Of a stretch of 64,000 nt of DNA, positions 10,420 to 18,750 are shown one piece after another. Made by a program: the position numbers and the translations under genes. Origin of the DNA: Palleronia sp. THAF1 (GTDB lineage Bacteria; Pseudomonadota; Alphaproteobacteria; Rhodobacterales; Rhodobacteraceae); NCBI RefSeq assembly GCF_009363795.1, contig NZ_CP045420.1, positions 849,001-913,000 of the forward strand. Reading direction: 5' to 3'. Below the pieces are notes generated by a model. The model was not told the DNA's origin and searched no databases. It saw only the letters and a program-made list of their open reading frames with translations. Position 1 is the stretch's first letter. The number at the start of each line of letters is the position of its first letter.

Positions 10420-10920
10420 ATGCCTGGACAACGACTCGATGCCATAGATCGCAAGATTCTGTCCGAGCTGCAACGCGACGGACGCATGACCAACGTAGAA
10501 TTGGCCAAACGCGTCGGAATATCTGCCCCACCCTGCCTGCGCCGGGTGCGGACGCTCGAAGAACAGGGCTTCATCCGCGGCTACCATGCACAGGTTGATG
10601 TACGCCAATTGGGCTTTGAGGTGCAGGTCTTCGCCATGGTTGGCCTGCAAAGCCAGGCCGAAGCCGATCTCGCCGCGTTCGAAGAGCGGTGCCGCAACTG
10701 GCCGCTGGTTCGCGAATGCCACATGCTGAACGGAGAGGTCGATTTCGTCCTGAAGTGCGTGGCGCCCGATCTGTCGAGCTTCCAAGGCTTCCTGACCTCG
10801 GAATTATTGACCGCGCCGAACGTCGGCAGCGTCAAGACCTCGCTTGTGATCCGCGCCGCCAAGGACACGCCGGGCGTGCCGTTCGACATCTTGGAACAAC
10901 GGCTAACGAAGCAGGCTTAA
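10420..10920 (+). CDS. Lrp/AsnC-family transcriptional regulator
   Basis: 166 aa. The N-terminal helix-turn-helix is LDAIDRKILSELQRDGRMTNVELAKRVGISAPPCLRRVRTLEEQGFI (residues 6-52). The C-terminal RAM/ligand domain follows with FEVQVFAMVGLQSQ and the C-terminal LVIRAAKD. Lrp-like proteins sense amino acids and regulate their metabolism. Start at MPGQRLDAID with GAGAGA upstream. Divergent from trxB and convergent with the Hint protein, so its target cannot be inferred beyond itself. Confidence 0.9.
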   Translation: MPGQRLDAIDRKILSELQRDGRMTNVELAKRVGISAPPCLRRVRTLEEQGFIRGYHAQVDVRQLGFEVQVFAMVGLQSQAEADLAAFEERCRNWPLVRECHMLNGEVDFVLKCVAPDLSSFQGFLTSELLTAPNVGSVKTSLVIRAAKDTPGVPFDILEQRLTKQA

Positions 10921-10923
10921 GGG

Positions 10924-11706
10924 TCAGGCGACGTGCGTGATCTTCGCAAGAATGTCGCCCTGCAACCGCTCTAGCGCCAGAACGCCGAAGTCTGACGGAT
11001 GCGTCAGGTGCGGGAACATGGACATATACAGCCGTTCCTGCCCATGCGGCAAAGCACGATCCAGCTTGCCGGGATGCACGCTTTCCACTTCGACACCGTT
11101 GGCGGTAAAGGTCGTGTGACGCGCAAAACCTATGTGAAAAACCTGCACGCTGGACATCGGATTGATCCGGATGACGGCTTCCCCGTCCGCCAGCGATGCG
11201 ACCGGCACCAACGCGGCATCGGCTCCGATCAGCGTGCGCAGTGCCGTGCGGCGCGAGACCAGTCGCGCAGCGGGACCAAGCAGCAGGTCAGGTGCGGGGC
11301 GACTGGGGCCAAGGCTGTCTGCGGCAATACGATAGAGCGCTAGATTACGGTGAGTCGGCGCGATGACACGGCTGCCCTTCCACAATAATGGTTCGACGCC
11401 GCGATCTGTGATGACGCGGTCGCCGGGCAGAAGGTCTTCGATCGCACAGGGGCCATCGGGCGTCATCACAAGTCCGCCACGGGCGATGGCGGTGAACGCT
11501 TCGGTGAAAAGCGACGTCGACGGAGCCGCAACGGTGCGATCCTCGATAATGCCGTTCGGCTCCAGCCATGTGATGTCGTAGCGCGTATCGCGGGGTATGG
11601 CTTCCGACTCCTCCAGTATCGGAACAATGGGCATCATCCCCCTTCGGACCGTCCATGGGCGGCGCGAGGGCGGGAAGGCACGATTTGGCGTGTGATCGTT
11701 GGGCAT
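10924..11706 (-). CDS. Hint-domain protein of the Rhodobacteraceae type
   Basis: 260 aa. A Hint (hedgehog/intein) fold is recognisable at residues 75-230: FTAIARGGLVMTPDGPCAIEDLLPGDRVITDRGVEPLLWKGSRVI, then PTHRNLALYRIAADSLG, DLLLGPAARLV and HTTFTANGVEVESV. This matches the roseobacter Hint family, where the usual block is FaRGT.I.T.dG...vEdL.pGD. The nucleophile position that is Cys or Ser in inteins is occupied by Gly/Leu here (ARGGLVMT), so self-splicing or autoproteolysis is not expected. There is no signal peptide and no attached RTX or adhesin domain. The start at MPNDHTP was chosen because upstream codons look non-coding. Function unknown. Confidence 0.7.
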   Translation of the reverse strand: MPNDHTPNRAFPPSRRPWTVRRGMMPIVPILEESEAIPRDTRYDITWLEPNGIIEDRTVAAPSTSLFTEAFTAIARGGLVMTPDGPCAIEDLLPGDRVITDRGVEPLLWKGSRVIAPTHRNLALYRIAADSLGPSRPAPDLLLGPAARLVSRRTALRTLIGADAALVPVASLADGEAVIRINPMSSVQVFHIGFARHTTFTANGVEVESVHPGKLDRALPHGQERLYMSMFPHLTHPSDFGVLALERLQGDILAKITHVA

Positions 11707-11928
11707 GATCAGCTTGCTTTCGCAAGCCGGACCGGACGCTCGCCACGTTGAAATGGCAGCGCGGGCTGCGGTTTGGCAGCTTGGGCGATGGCAGCAGCAA
11801 TCCAGCGGCGTGTGGTCATGGGCGGGTCCAGTGCGGGCAGTGTTTCTGTCCTGCACAAGGTGCCGCTGGAATCGGGCGACCGCGTGACGGGTCACGGGCG
11901 TTTCAGGGGCCTTGTTGCGCCCTTGTCG

Positions 11929-12684
11929 TCAATCGACCCGGATGACCGAGATCAACCGCCCGTAATCGGCCTCTCGCGCGTGGGTCGCGCGGCGGTAGGA
12001 AAAGAAGCGATTCGCGTCGTGGTAGGTGCAGTGCCGTATCCATTCCGCACCGCCGACACCCGCCTGACGCAAGGCGTGCAGCCCATAGCCCGGTAGATCG
12101 AAATGCAACCTATCGCCCTGTCCTTGCGCAAAGAAGCGCGGCGCGTCGGGTTCGTCCATAGCGAAGTCGTCCAGCATCTCGGGGCCGACCTCGTAATTGG
12201 CCTGGCTGATCGAGGGGCCGATGGCCGCGTTTATCCGGGTTCGATCCGCTCCCAGGCGCTCCATCGCGTCGATGGTGTTCGCGATGACGCCTGCCAGCGC
12301 GCCTTTCCAGCCCGCGTGGGTCGCGGCCACCACGCCGGCGTCCGGGTCGGCGAATAGGATCGGCATGCAATCGGCGGTCAGGATACCGAGCGCGATACCG
12401 GGCGCGGCGGTCACCATTGCGTCGGCTTCCACGGGCGCGCTGCCCGGTTCGATCACGGCCACCCGGTCGGAATGCACCTGCTGCACCGTGTGCAAGGCTT
12501 CGGGATCTACCCCCATCGCATCGGCGACGCGGGCGCGGTTGATGCGCACGATGTCGGCCTGATCGGAGGAGCCGTTGCCGCAGTTCAGGCCCTGAAACAC
12601 GCCAGAGGACGCACCACCCTGACGGGTGAAGAAGCCATGGCGCACAGGCTCCAGCAGGTCGGATGTCAGGGGGGTCAGCGTCAC
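11929..12684 (-). CDS. pgeF: PgeF/DUF152 purine-nucleoside phosphorylase-like (laccase-domain) protein
   Basis: 251 aa. Family signature is complete: GFFTRQGGASSGVFQGLNCG near the N-terminus, TADCMPILFADPDAGVVAATHAGWKG (about 104-130) with the Cys and His ligands, and GPSISQANYEVGPEM. Family members (YfiH/YlmD) have been described as purine nucleoside-processing enzymes and as peptidoglycan-editing factors that prevent misincorporation of L-Ser. GTG start overlapping the midA stop (GTGA). Probably cotranscribed with midA and lgt, so a cell-envelope role is plausible. Confidence 0.88.
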   Translation of the reverse strand: MTLTPLTSDLLEPVRHGFFTRQGGASSGVFQGLNCGNGSSDQADIVRINRARVADAMGVDPEALHTVQQVHSDRVAVIEPGSAPVEADAMVTAAPGIALGILTADCMPILFADPDAGVVAATHAGWKGALAGVIANTIDAMERLGADRTRINAAIGPSISQANYEVGPEMLDDFAMDEPDAPRFFAQGQGDRLHFDLPGYGLHALRQAGVGGAEWIRHCTYHDANRFFSYRRATHAREADYGRLISVIRVD

Positions 12685-13739
12685 AACCTTGGCTCCAGTC
12701 CCGGCGGCGGCCCGGCCGTATCGTGGAGGGCCATTACCTTGAATAGCTCACCCATTTCATCGGGGTGGGTCAAGCGGCGGTGGGCGGCAACGTGGTTTTC
12801 AAGCGCGGCGCCGGTCAGATTCTGGGCGAGCGCCGTCGCGCGGGCGGTGATGCCAAGCCGTTCCAGCCAGACACCTTGGGGCACGGTCGCGCTGGCGGGG
12901 CAGGAGGCGGCCGTGGCGAGCGCTTCGAAATCGACGTGGGCCGTCAGGTCAGCGGCACCGGGGTCAATCAGCGGATTTGTATTTTTGTGATCTTTGACAG
13001 CCTGGAAAGTGTCCCCAACCGGCGAATCCTGTCCATAATCGAACAACAGCGCCACGCCGCCGTGGCTGGCGATCCGCTCTCCCAGCACCTGCGCGATGGA
13101 CTGAGCCGCAGCGCATGTTTCGACCGTGTCGCCGGGCTGGGTTGCCTGACGTCGCGCCTCTAACCGTGGCACGGGCCCGATCTCTGACAGCGCGAAACGC
13201 AAGTCACCGTCAGCCGCGTCCACCAACCGCTCTCTCCACCCGTCACCATCCCGCAGGAACTGGCGAATAGGCAGGGCGTCGAAGAACTCGTTGGCCACAA
13301 GGAACAGCGGCAGATCGGGCAGATCATCCACGCCGCCGACCCATTCCGCAGTGGGAACAGCCCGCGACTGTGCCGCACGCAGGCGATCGGATGCCTCGAC
13401 CAGCACAACCCTAACGGCTGCGTGGAAGCCTGGCACACGGCGTGTCGCGCGCAGAAGGTCGATCATCAGCGTCCCGCGCCCCGGCCCAAGCTCTGCCAGA
13501 CAGAACGGCGCGGGCGACCCGCGATCCAGCCACGCCTGCGCAAGGGCAAGCCCCACAAGCTCTCCGAACATCTGGCTGATCTCGGGCGCTGTAATGAAAT
13601 CACCTTGGGCGCCCAGCGGATCGTGGGTGGTATAATAGCCATGGACGGGATGAAGCAGGCAGGCCGTCATGTAGTCGGCCACCGTCATTGGCCCGTTCAG
13701 CGCGATCTGTCGCAGCAGGATATCACGCAGCGCCGTCAC
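12681..13739 (-). CDS. MidA/DUF185-family SAM-dependent methyltransferase
   Basis: 352 aa. The domain opens with NGPMTVADYMTACLLHPVHGYYTTHDPLGAQGDFITAPEISQMFGEL, the classical DUF185 block. The SAM loop LAELGPGRGTLMIDLLR is at about 93-109. The eukaryotic homologue NDUFAF7 methylates an arginine of complex I subunit NDUFS2; the bacterial substrate is not established. GTG start at 13739 overlapping the lgt stop. The long upstream in-frame extension overlaps lgt and was discarded. Confidence 0.88.
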   Translation of the reverse strand: MTALRDILLRQIALNGPMTVADYMTACLLHPVHGYYTTHDPLGAQGDFITAPEISQMFGELVGLALAQAWLDRGSPAPFCLAELGPGRGTLMIDLLRATRRVPGFHAAVRVVLVEASDRLRAAQSRAVPTAEWVGGVDDLPDLPLFLVANEFFDALPIRQFLRDGDGWRERLVDAADGDLRFALSEIGPVPRLEARRQATQPGDTVETCAAAQSIAQVLGERIASHGGVALLFDYGQDSPVGDTFQAVKDHKNTNPLIDPGAADLTAHVDFEALATAASCPASATVPQGVWLERLGITARATALAQNLTGAALENHVAAHRRLTHPDEMGELFKVMALHDTAGPPPGLEPRL

Positions 13740-14614
13740 CGGGATCGCGCGTTCAGGATCAGGGCCGCCCCGACGGCCAGCATCGGCAGCGACAACAGTT
13801 GCCCCATCGACAATCCTGCTCCGCCGATCTGCACCACGTAGCCCATCGGATTGTCGGGCGTGATGAATTGCGGATCGGCCTGCCGCACGAGCTCGACCAG
13901 CATCCGCGAGACCGCATAGCCGATGAGGAAGATGCCGCATATCTGGCCCGGGCGCTTCAACCAGCCGCGCCGGAAGGCAAGGAAGACGATCACCGCCAGC
14001 AGTAAAACGCCTTCCAGCGCGGCTTCATAGAGTTGCGATGGGTGGCGCGCGCACATACCGACGGCAACGCCAGCGCAGTCTTGCGCAGCCTGCCCGGGGA
14101 AGATCACGCCCCACGGCGCATCCGTCGGGCGCCCCCAAAGCTCTGCGTTGATGAAGTTCGCGAGTCGTCCCGTCAGCAGGCCCGGTGGTGTGCCGATGCT
14201 CATCAAATCCAGCATCGACAGCAGGGAGATCCCTTTGCGCCACGCGAAGACCAGCCCGCCCAGCGTGACGCCCAGCATTCCGCCGTGAAACGACATACCC
14301 CCCTGCCAGACCATCGCGATTTCCAGCGGGTTCGCCAGATAATAGGCAGGCTGGTAGAACAGGCAGTAGCCCACGCGCCCGCCGATGATGATGCCAAGGA
14401 TGATCGTCGTCATCAGCTCTTCCACGTCTTTGGCCGTGAAGGGACTGCTGTCGTTCGGCCAAAGTGTGGGCCGCACCGCCGCTGCCGTGGCCAGTCGCCA
14501 GCCGATCAGGATACCGACGATATAGGCCAGCGCATACCAGCGCAGGGAAAAGGCGAAGTCCCCCAAGCGGATCGTGAAGATCTCGGGCGAGATGTCGGGA
14601 AAGGGGATGGCCAT
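13736..14614 (-). CDS. lgt: Prolipoprotein diacylglyceryl transferase
   Basis: 292 aa inner-membrane enzyme that transfers diacylglycerol from phosphatidylglycerol to the lipobox cysteine of prolipoproteins. Seven or so membrane segments are visible. Hallmarks: LRWYALAYIVGILIGW (residues 19-34), GGRVGYCLFYQPAYYLANPLEIAMVWQGGMSFHGG with the essential His/Gly loop, and GRLANFINAELWGRPTDAPWG (Lgt signature). Start taken at MAIPFPDISPEIFTI; an ATG two codons upstream (14620) is equally possible. First gene of the lgt-midA-pgeF run. Confidence 0.95.
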   Translation of the reverse strand: MAIPFPDISPEIFTIRLGDFAFSLRWYALAYIVGILIGWRLATAAAVRPTLWPNDSSPFTAKDVEELMTTIILGIIIGGRVGYCLFYQPAYYLANPLEIAMVWQGGMSFHGGMLGVTLGGLVFAWRKGISLLSMLDLMSIGTPPGLLTGRLANFINAELWGRPTDAPWGVIFPGQAAQDCAGVAVGMCARHPSQLYEAALEGVLLLAVIVFLAFRRGWLKRPGQICGIFLIGYAVSRMLVELVRQADPQFITPDNPMGYVVQIGGAGLSMGQLLSLPMLAVGAALILNARSR

Positions 14615-14711
14615 CAACATGAGCGCGAGAAAGCCCGACGCGGGGGAAACGTCAACCTTGAGATCGCGGGGGCCAGCCGCCATATCGGGTGCAACCGCAA
14701 AGGAGCCAGAC

Positions 14712-14966
14712 ATGCAAAGCCGTAACAAGGTGTTCGACGACCTGTCACAACTGATGACAAACGCGATGGGCGTAGCGCAGGGCGCGCGCACCGAAGCAGA
14801 GACCGCCATGAAGGGCATGGTCGACCGTTTCCTCGCTGACCGCGACTTCGTGACCCGCGAGGAGTTCGATGCCGTGCGGACGATGGCCCAGAAGGCCCGC
14901 GAAGAGAACGCATCGCTGAAGGCCCGAATCGAGGCGCTGGAAGCAAAGCACGCGGGCGACGTCTAG
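14712..14966 (+). CDS. ubiK: UbiK/BMFP-family accessory factor
   Basis: 84 aa small protein. N-terminal [30 protein letters not shown] and a C-terminal coiled coil ([33 protein letters not shown]) are typical of BMFP/UbiK, an accessory factor for aerobic ubiquinone synthesis that has membrane-fusogenic properties. Start has GGAGCCAG upstream. Divergent from lgt; its stop overlaps the lipB stop by three bases (convergent). Confidence 0.8.
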   Translation: MQSRNKVFDDLSQLMTNAMGVAQGARTEAETAMKGMVDRFLADRDFVTREEFDAVRTMAQKAREENASLKARIEALEAKHAGDV

Positions 14967-15640
14967 TCGCCGAACACCTCTGTGAAGGTTTCGCGCAGGG
15001 CGACGTCCACGTCGTCCAGCGTGACCGGCAGGCCCAAGTCCACAAGGCTGGTAACGCCGTGGTCCGTGATGCCGCAGGGGACGATTCCGTCGAAGTGGGA
15101 CAGGTCCGGCTCGACGTTGATGGATATGCCGTGCATCGACACCCAGCGTTTCAGGCGCACACCGATGGCGGCGATCTTGTCTTCTGATGGGGCGCCATCC
15201 GCCGCCGTGGGCTTTTCGGGCCGCACGACCCAGACGCCGACGCGGCCTGTCCGGATTTCGCCCACCACGTTGAAGCGGTCCAGTGTCGCGATCACCCAAG
15301 CCTCTAGCTGCGCCACGAAGAGGCGCACGTCTCGGCCCCGCGCGCTGACGTCCAGCATCACATAGACCACCCGCTGCCCCGGCCCGTGATATGTATATTG
15401 CCCACCGCGCCGCGTCTCATGCACCTCGAATCGGTCGGGATCGGTCAGATCCTCTGCACGTGCAGAGGTGCCGGCGGTGTACAAAGGCGGATGCTCCAAC
15501 AGCCAGATCAGTTCCGGCGCGCCATCCTCGCGTATCGCGGCGGCGCGGGCTTCCATCTCTGCCACCGCATCGGCGTAGGGAACGGGGCTGTCGGAAATGC
15601 GCCACTCGGGCGCGGGAAGGGGGCGATCACGGTCTGTCAT
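14963..15640 (-). CDS. lipB: Lipoyl(octanoyl) transferase
   Basis: 225 aa. Transfers octanoate from octanoyl-ACP to the lipoyl domains of E2 and GcvH. Motifs: [21 protein letters not shown] (78-98), the catalytic lysine in the [19 protein letters not shown] block (K155) and the catalytic cysteine in [14 protein letters not shown] (C189). I chose ATG 15640, which has GAGG six bases upstream, rather than ATG 15652. Confidence 0.94.
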   Translation of the reverse strand: MTDRDRPLPAPEWRISDSPVPYADAVAEMEARAAAIREDGAPELIWLLEHPPLYTAGTSARAEDLTDPDRFEVHETRRGGQYTYHGPGQRVVYVMLDVSARGRDVRLFVAQLEAWVIATLDRFNVVGEIRTGRVGVWVVRPEKPTAADGAPSEDKIAAIGVRLKRWVSMHGISINVEPDLSHFDGIVPCGITDHGVTSLVDLGLPVTLDDVDVALRETFTEVFGD

Positions 15641-15738
15641 GGCAAACCTCATGCCACGGGCGCGCCGCAGAAAAAATCGCTTTTCAACCCGCAGGGCCTT
15701 CGTTACACCGCGCGCACCCGGCCCTTGCGGGGGTCAGG

Positions 15739-15824
15739 GCGGTCGTGGCGGAATGGTAGACGCGCAGCGTTGAGGTCGCTGTGGGGTAACACCCGTGAAG
15801 GTTCAAGTCCTTTCGACCGCACCA
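15739..15824 (+). tRNA. tRNA-Leu (anticodon GAG)
   Basis: Acceptor stem GCGGTCG (15739-15745) pairs with CGACCGC (15814-15820), followed by discriminator A and an encoded CCA. The anticodon stem CAGCG/CGCTG encloses TTGAGGT, giving GAG. A long class II variable arm (TGGGGTAACACCCGT) and T-loop TTCAAGT are present. The roughly 390 bases between lipB and the ABC transporter gene otherwise show no gene. Confidence 0.95.
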
Positions 15825-16032
15825 CCGCAAGGCCGGGTCTCTCATACTTGAAGTTATCGCGAGATTCGCAGGCCATTAGACTGCCTGCGTCTGCTAAACT
15901 GCCCAAATCGCCCGCTAATCCTGCTTCTTGCGGAATTGCGCGACGGTCGACTTGCATAACGCCCGTCCCTTTGCTTTGGTTCACGCCAACGATTGCAGAA
16001 AAAAGCGATCGACCGAAAATGGGGAGACTGCG

Positions 16033-17133
16033 GTGCTGGACACCCGAAGCGGCAATGCGTTCGTTGAATTCGATCGCGTGCAAAAAAGCTACGACGGCGA
16101 AACGCTGGTCGTGAAAGATCTGAACCTTTCCATCGGCAAGGGCGAGTTCCTGACGATGCTTGGGCCATCGGGATCGGGCAAGACGACCTGCCTGATGATG
16201 CTGGCTGGGTTCGAAACGGCGACCCACGGCGAAATCCGGCTTGATGGGTCCGAGATCAACAACATCCCCCCGCATAAGCGTGGCATCGGCATGGTGTTTC
16301 AGAACTACGCCCTGTTCCCGCATATGACGGTGGCCGAAAACCTCTCATTCCCGCTGGAGGTCCGCAAGATCGGCAAGTCCGAGCGCGAAGAGAAGATCAA
16401 GCGCGCTTTGGGCATGGTGCAGATGGGCGACTTCGGCGGCCGCCGCCCCGCCCAGCTTTCGGGCGGTCAGCAGCAGCGGATCGCATTGGCCCGCGCGCTG
16501 GTGTTCGAGCCCGAGCTTGTGCTGATGGATGAACCCCTTGGCGCGCTCGACAAGCAGTTGCGCGAGACCTTGCAGTTCGAGATCACGCGCCTGGCCCACG
16601 ATCTGGGCATCACCGTGGTCTACGTGACGCACGACCAGACCGAAGCGCTGACCATGTCCGACCGCGTTGCGGTGTTTGACGACGGTCGCATCCAGCAGCT
16701 TGCCCCGCCGGATGAGCTTTACGAACGGCCGGAAAATAGCTTCGTCGCCCAGTTCATCGGTGAAAACAACACGCTGCAAGGCGTTGTGACCAAGCTGGGC
16801 AAGGACCAGTGCGTCGTTAAACTGGACGGAACGGGCGAAGAGATCGACGCCCTGCCCGTCAATGTTTCCAAGGAAGGCGACCGCACGCTGGTGTCGATCC
16901 GCCCCGAACGGGTGGAGTTCAATCCCGAATTGGGACCGGATGCGCACACGCTCGACGCCGAAGTGCTCGAATTCATCTACATGGGAGACGTCTTCCGCAC
17001 CCGCCTGAAAGTGGCCGGTCGGGACGACTTCATCGTGAAGACCCGCAACCGCGCCGATCAGGTGCGCCTGACACCAGGCGACAAGATCAAGATCGGCTGG
17101 TTGCCACAGGATTGCCGCGCGCTCGATTCCTGA
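16033..17133 (+). CDS. potA: Spermidine/putrescine-type ABC transporter, ATP-binding subunit
   Basis: 366 aa. Walker A GPSGSGKTT (about 47), Q-loop FQNYALFPHMTV, ABC signature LSGGQQQRIALARAL (about 145), Walker B LVLMDEPLGALD, H-loop VTHDQTEALTMSDR, and a C-terminal TOBE domain (residues 280-366). GTG start at 16033 with GGGGAG upstream. First gene of an ATPase, binding protein, DUF1330, permease, permease cluster. Homology to PotA is clear, but the true substrate (polyamine or another cation or amino-acid derivative) cannot be read from sequence. Confidence 0.9.
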   Translation: MLDTRSGNAFVEFDRVQKSYDGETLVVKDLNLSIGKGEFLTMLGPSGSGKTTCLMMLAGFETATHGEIRLDGSEINNIPPHKRGIGMVFQNYALFPHMTVAENLSFPLEVRKIGKSEREEKIKRALGMVQMGDFGGRRPAQLSGGQQQRIALARALVFEPELVLMDEPLGALDKQLRETLQFEITRLAHDLGITVVYVTHDQTEALTMSDRVAVFDDGRIQQLAPPDELYERPENSFVAQFIGENNTLQGVVTKLGKDQCVVKLDGTGEEIDALPVNVSKEGDRTLVSIRPERVEFNPELGPDAHTLDAEVLEFIYMGDVFRTRLKVAGRDDFIVKTRNRADQVRLTPGDKIKIGWLPQDCRALDS

Positions 17134-17213
17134 CGCGCGGTATCAACCCTTGCGTCTCTGCCCGGAGCCGAGGGGAAAACTCTTCAAGGGCTACGTTAAC
17201 AAGGAGAATCTAC

Positions 17214-18359
17214 GTGAAACTCAAGACATCCCTTCTATCCACCGCAGCGCTGTGCATCGCGACCGGCGCCTTCGCCGAAGCGCACAGCGAGATGACGGAA
17301 AGCCCCGTCGCCGGTGAGCCGATGGCCAACGAAATGACCGTCGTCTCCTGGGGTGGTGCCTACCAGGCCAGCCAGGACAACGCCTACGTCAAGCCCTACG
17401 TCGAGATGAATTCCGACGTGTCCGTGACATGGGACGAATCCTCTGCCGAGGCCGTCGCCAAGCTGCGCGCCATGAACGAGGCCGGTAACATCACCTGGGA
17501 TCTGGTCGACGTGGTGGCATCCGATGCCATTCGTCTGTGTGACGAAGGCCTGGCCATGGAAGTCGACCACGACGAAATCCTCGCTCCGGCGCCCGACGGC
17601 ACCGATGCTTCCGACGACTTCGGCGACCTGATCGTGTCCGACTGCTTCATCCCGCAGATCGTGTATTCGACCACCGTCGGCTACCGCACCGACGTCGAAG
17701 ACTTCAACGGCACCCCGGAAGACATCTGCGCCATCTGGGACACCGAGAACTTCCCCGGCCAGCGTTCGCTGGAAAAGCGCCCCATCGGCAACCTCGAGTG
17801 GGCCCTGCTGTGTGACGGTGTCGCCAAGGAAGACATCTACGACGTGCTGGAAACCGAAGAAGGTCAGGACCAGGCGTTCGCCAAGCTCGACGAGATCAAG
17901 GACAACGTCGTGTGGTGGTCCGCGGGTGCCGACACGCCCCAGCTGCTCGCCGATGGCGAAGTCGTCATGGGTTCGACCTACAACGGTCGTCTGTTCAGCC
18001 TGATCGCCGAGCAGGACCAGCCCGTTGCGATGCTTTGGGACGCGCAGGTCTTCGACCTTGACGGTTGGATCATCCCCGCCGGTCTGGACGACGAAGCGCT
18101 GAACCGCGTGAAGGACTTCCTGTGGTTCGCCACGGATACCCAGCGTCTGGCCGACCAGTCCAAGTACATCTCTTACGGTCCCGCCCGTGAGTCGTCCGCG
18201 CCGATGGTGTCGACGCACGCCGAGCTGGGCATCGAGATGGCACCGCACATGCCGACCGATCCGGCCAACGCGGAAAACACCTTCCTCTACAACTACGAAT
18301 GGTGGGCCGACTACCGTGACGATCTGGACGCCAAGTTCCAGGCGTGGCTCGCACAGTAA
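17214..18359 (+). CDS. PotD-type periplasmic solute-binding protein
   Basis: 381 aa. GTG start with AAGGAG seven bases upstream; signal peptide MKLKTSLLSTAALCIATGAFAEA. Family 1 solute-binding fold: NEMTVVSWGGAYQASQDNAYVKPYVE, ETGQ-like hinge WDLVDVVASDAIRLCDEGL, NLEWALLCDG, and GSTYNGRLFSLIAEQ. Four cysteines in the mature region could form disulfides. The protein is strongly acidic. Downstream hairpin at 18381-18405 may reduce read-through and keep the binding protein in excess over the permeases. Confidence 0.88.
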   Translation: MKLKTSLLSTAALCIATGAFAEAHSEMTESPVAGEPMANEMTVVSWGGAYQASQDNAYVKPYVEMNSDVSVTWDESSAEAVAKLRAMNEAGNITWDLVDVVASDAIRLCDEGLAMEVDHDEILAPAPDGTDASDDFGDLIVSDCFIPQIVYSTTVGYRTDVEDFNGTPEDICAIWDTENFPGQRSLEKRPIGNLEWALLCDGVAKEDIYDVLETEEGQDQAFAKLDEIKDNVVWWSAGADTPQLLADGEVVMGSTYNGRLFSLIAEQDQPVAMLWDAQVFDLDGWIIPAGLDDEALNRVKDFLWFATDTQRLADQSKYISYGPARESSAPMVSTHAELGIEMAPHMPTDPANAENTFLYNYEWWADYRDDLDAKFQAWLAQ

Positions 18360-18380
18360 TAGCGGCGCTTGAATAACGGG

Positions 18381-18405
18381 GCAGGGCGGGTCGATCCCGC
18401 CCTGC
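18381..18405 (+). terminator. Stem-loop after the binding-protein gene
   Basis: GCAGGGCGGG (18381-18390), loop TCGAT, CCCGCCCTGC (18396-18405), then TTCTT. A perfect 10-bp GC stem. Within an ABC operon it more likely acts as a partial terminator or mRNA stabiliser than a full stop, because the permease genes follow. Confidence 0.65.
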
Positions 18406-18459
18406 TTCTTAAAACGAAGGCCCGACAGAAGGCCGACACTTATTCGACGGGGATCCGAC

Positions 18460-18750
18460 ATGCCAAAAGGCTACATCATCGGTCATATCAAGGTGACGGA
18501 CCCCGAGGGGTATCCAGAATACGTCCGCCGCGACACGCCAATCCTTGAAAGCCACGGCGCGCGTTTCATCGTTCGCGGAGGCCAATCCGAGACGCCCGAA
18601 GGCGTCGAGATGGGCCGCCACGTCGTGATTGAATTCGACAGCTATGAGGCCGCGAAAGCCGCCTACAACGATCCGGATTATCAAGAGGTTGCGGACATTC
18701 GCCGCAGATGCGCCGAGTCGACGATCATCCTGGTGGAGGGCGCGGAATGA
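18460..18750 (+). CDS. DUF1330-family small protein
   Basis: 96 aa, dimeric alpha-beta barrel type. MPKGYIIGHIKVTDPEGYPEYVRRDTPILESHGARFIVRGG is the standard DUF1330 opening. Biochemical role of the family is unknown. It sits between the binding protein and the first permease and its stop overlaps the permease start (ATGA), so it is part of the transporter operon. This suggests a role in handling the imported compound (inference). Confidence 0.85.
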   Translation: MPKGYIIGHIKVTDPEGYPEYVRRDTPILESHGARFIVRGGQSETPEGVEMGRHVVIEFDSYEAAKAAYNDPDYQEVADIRRRCAESTIILVEGAE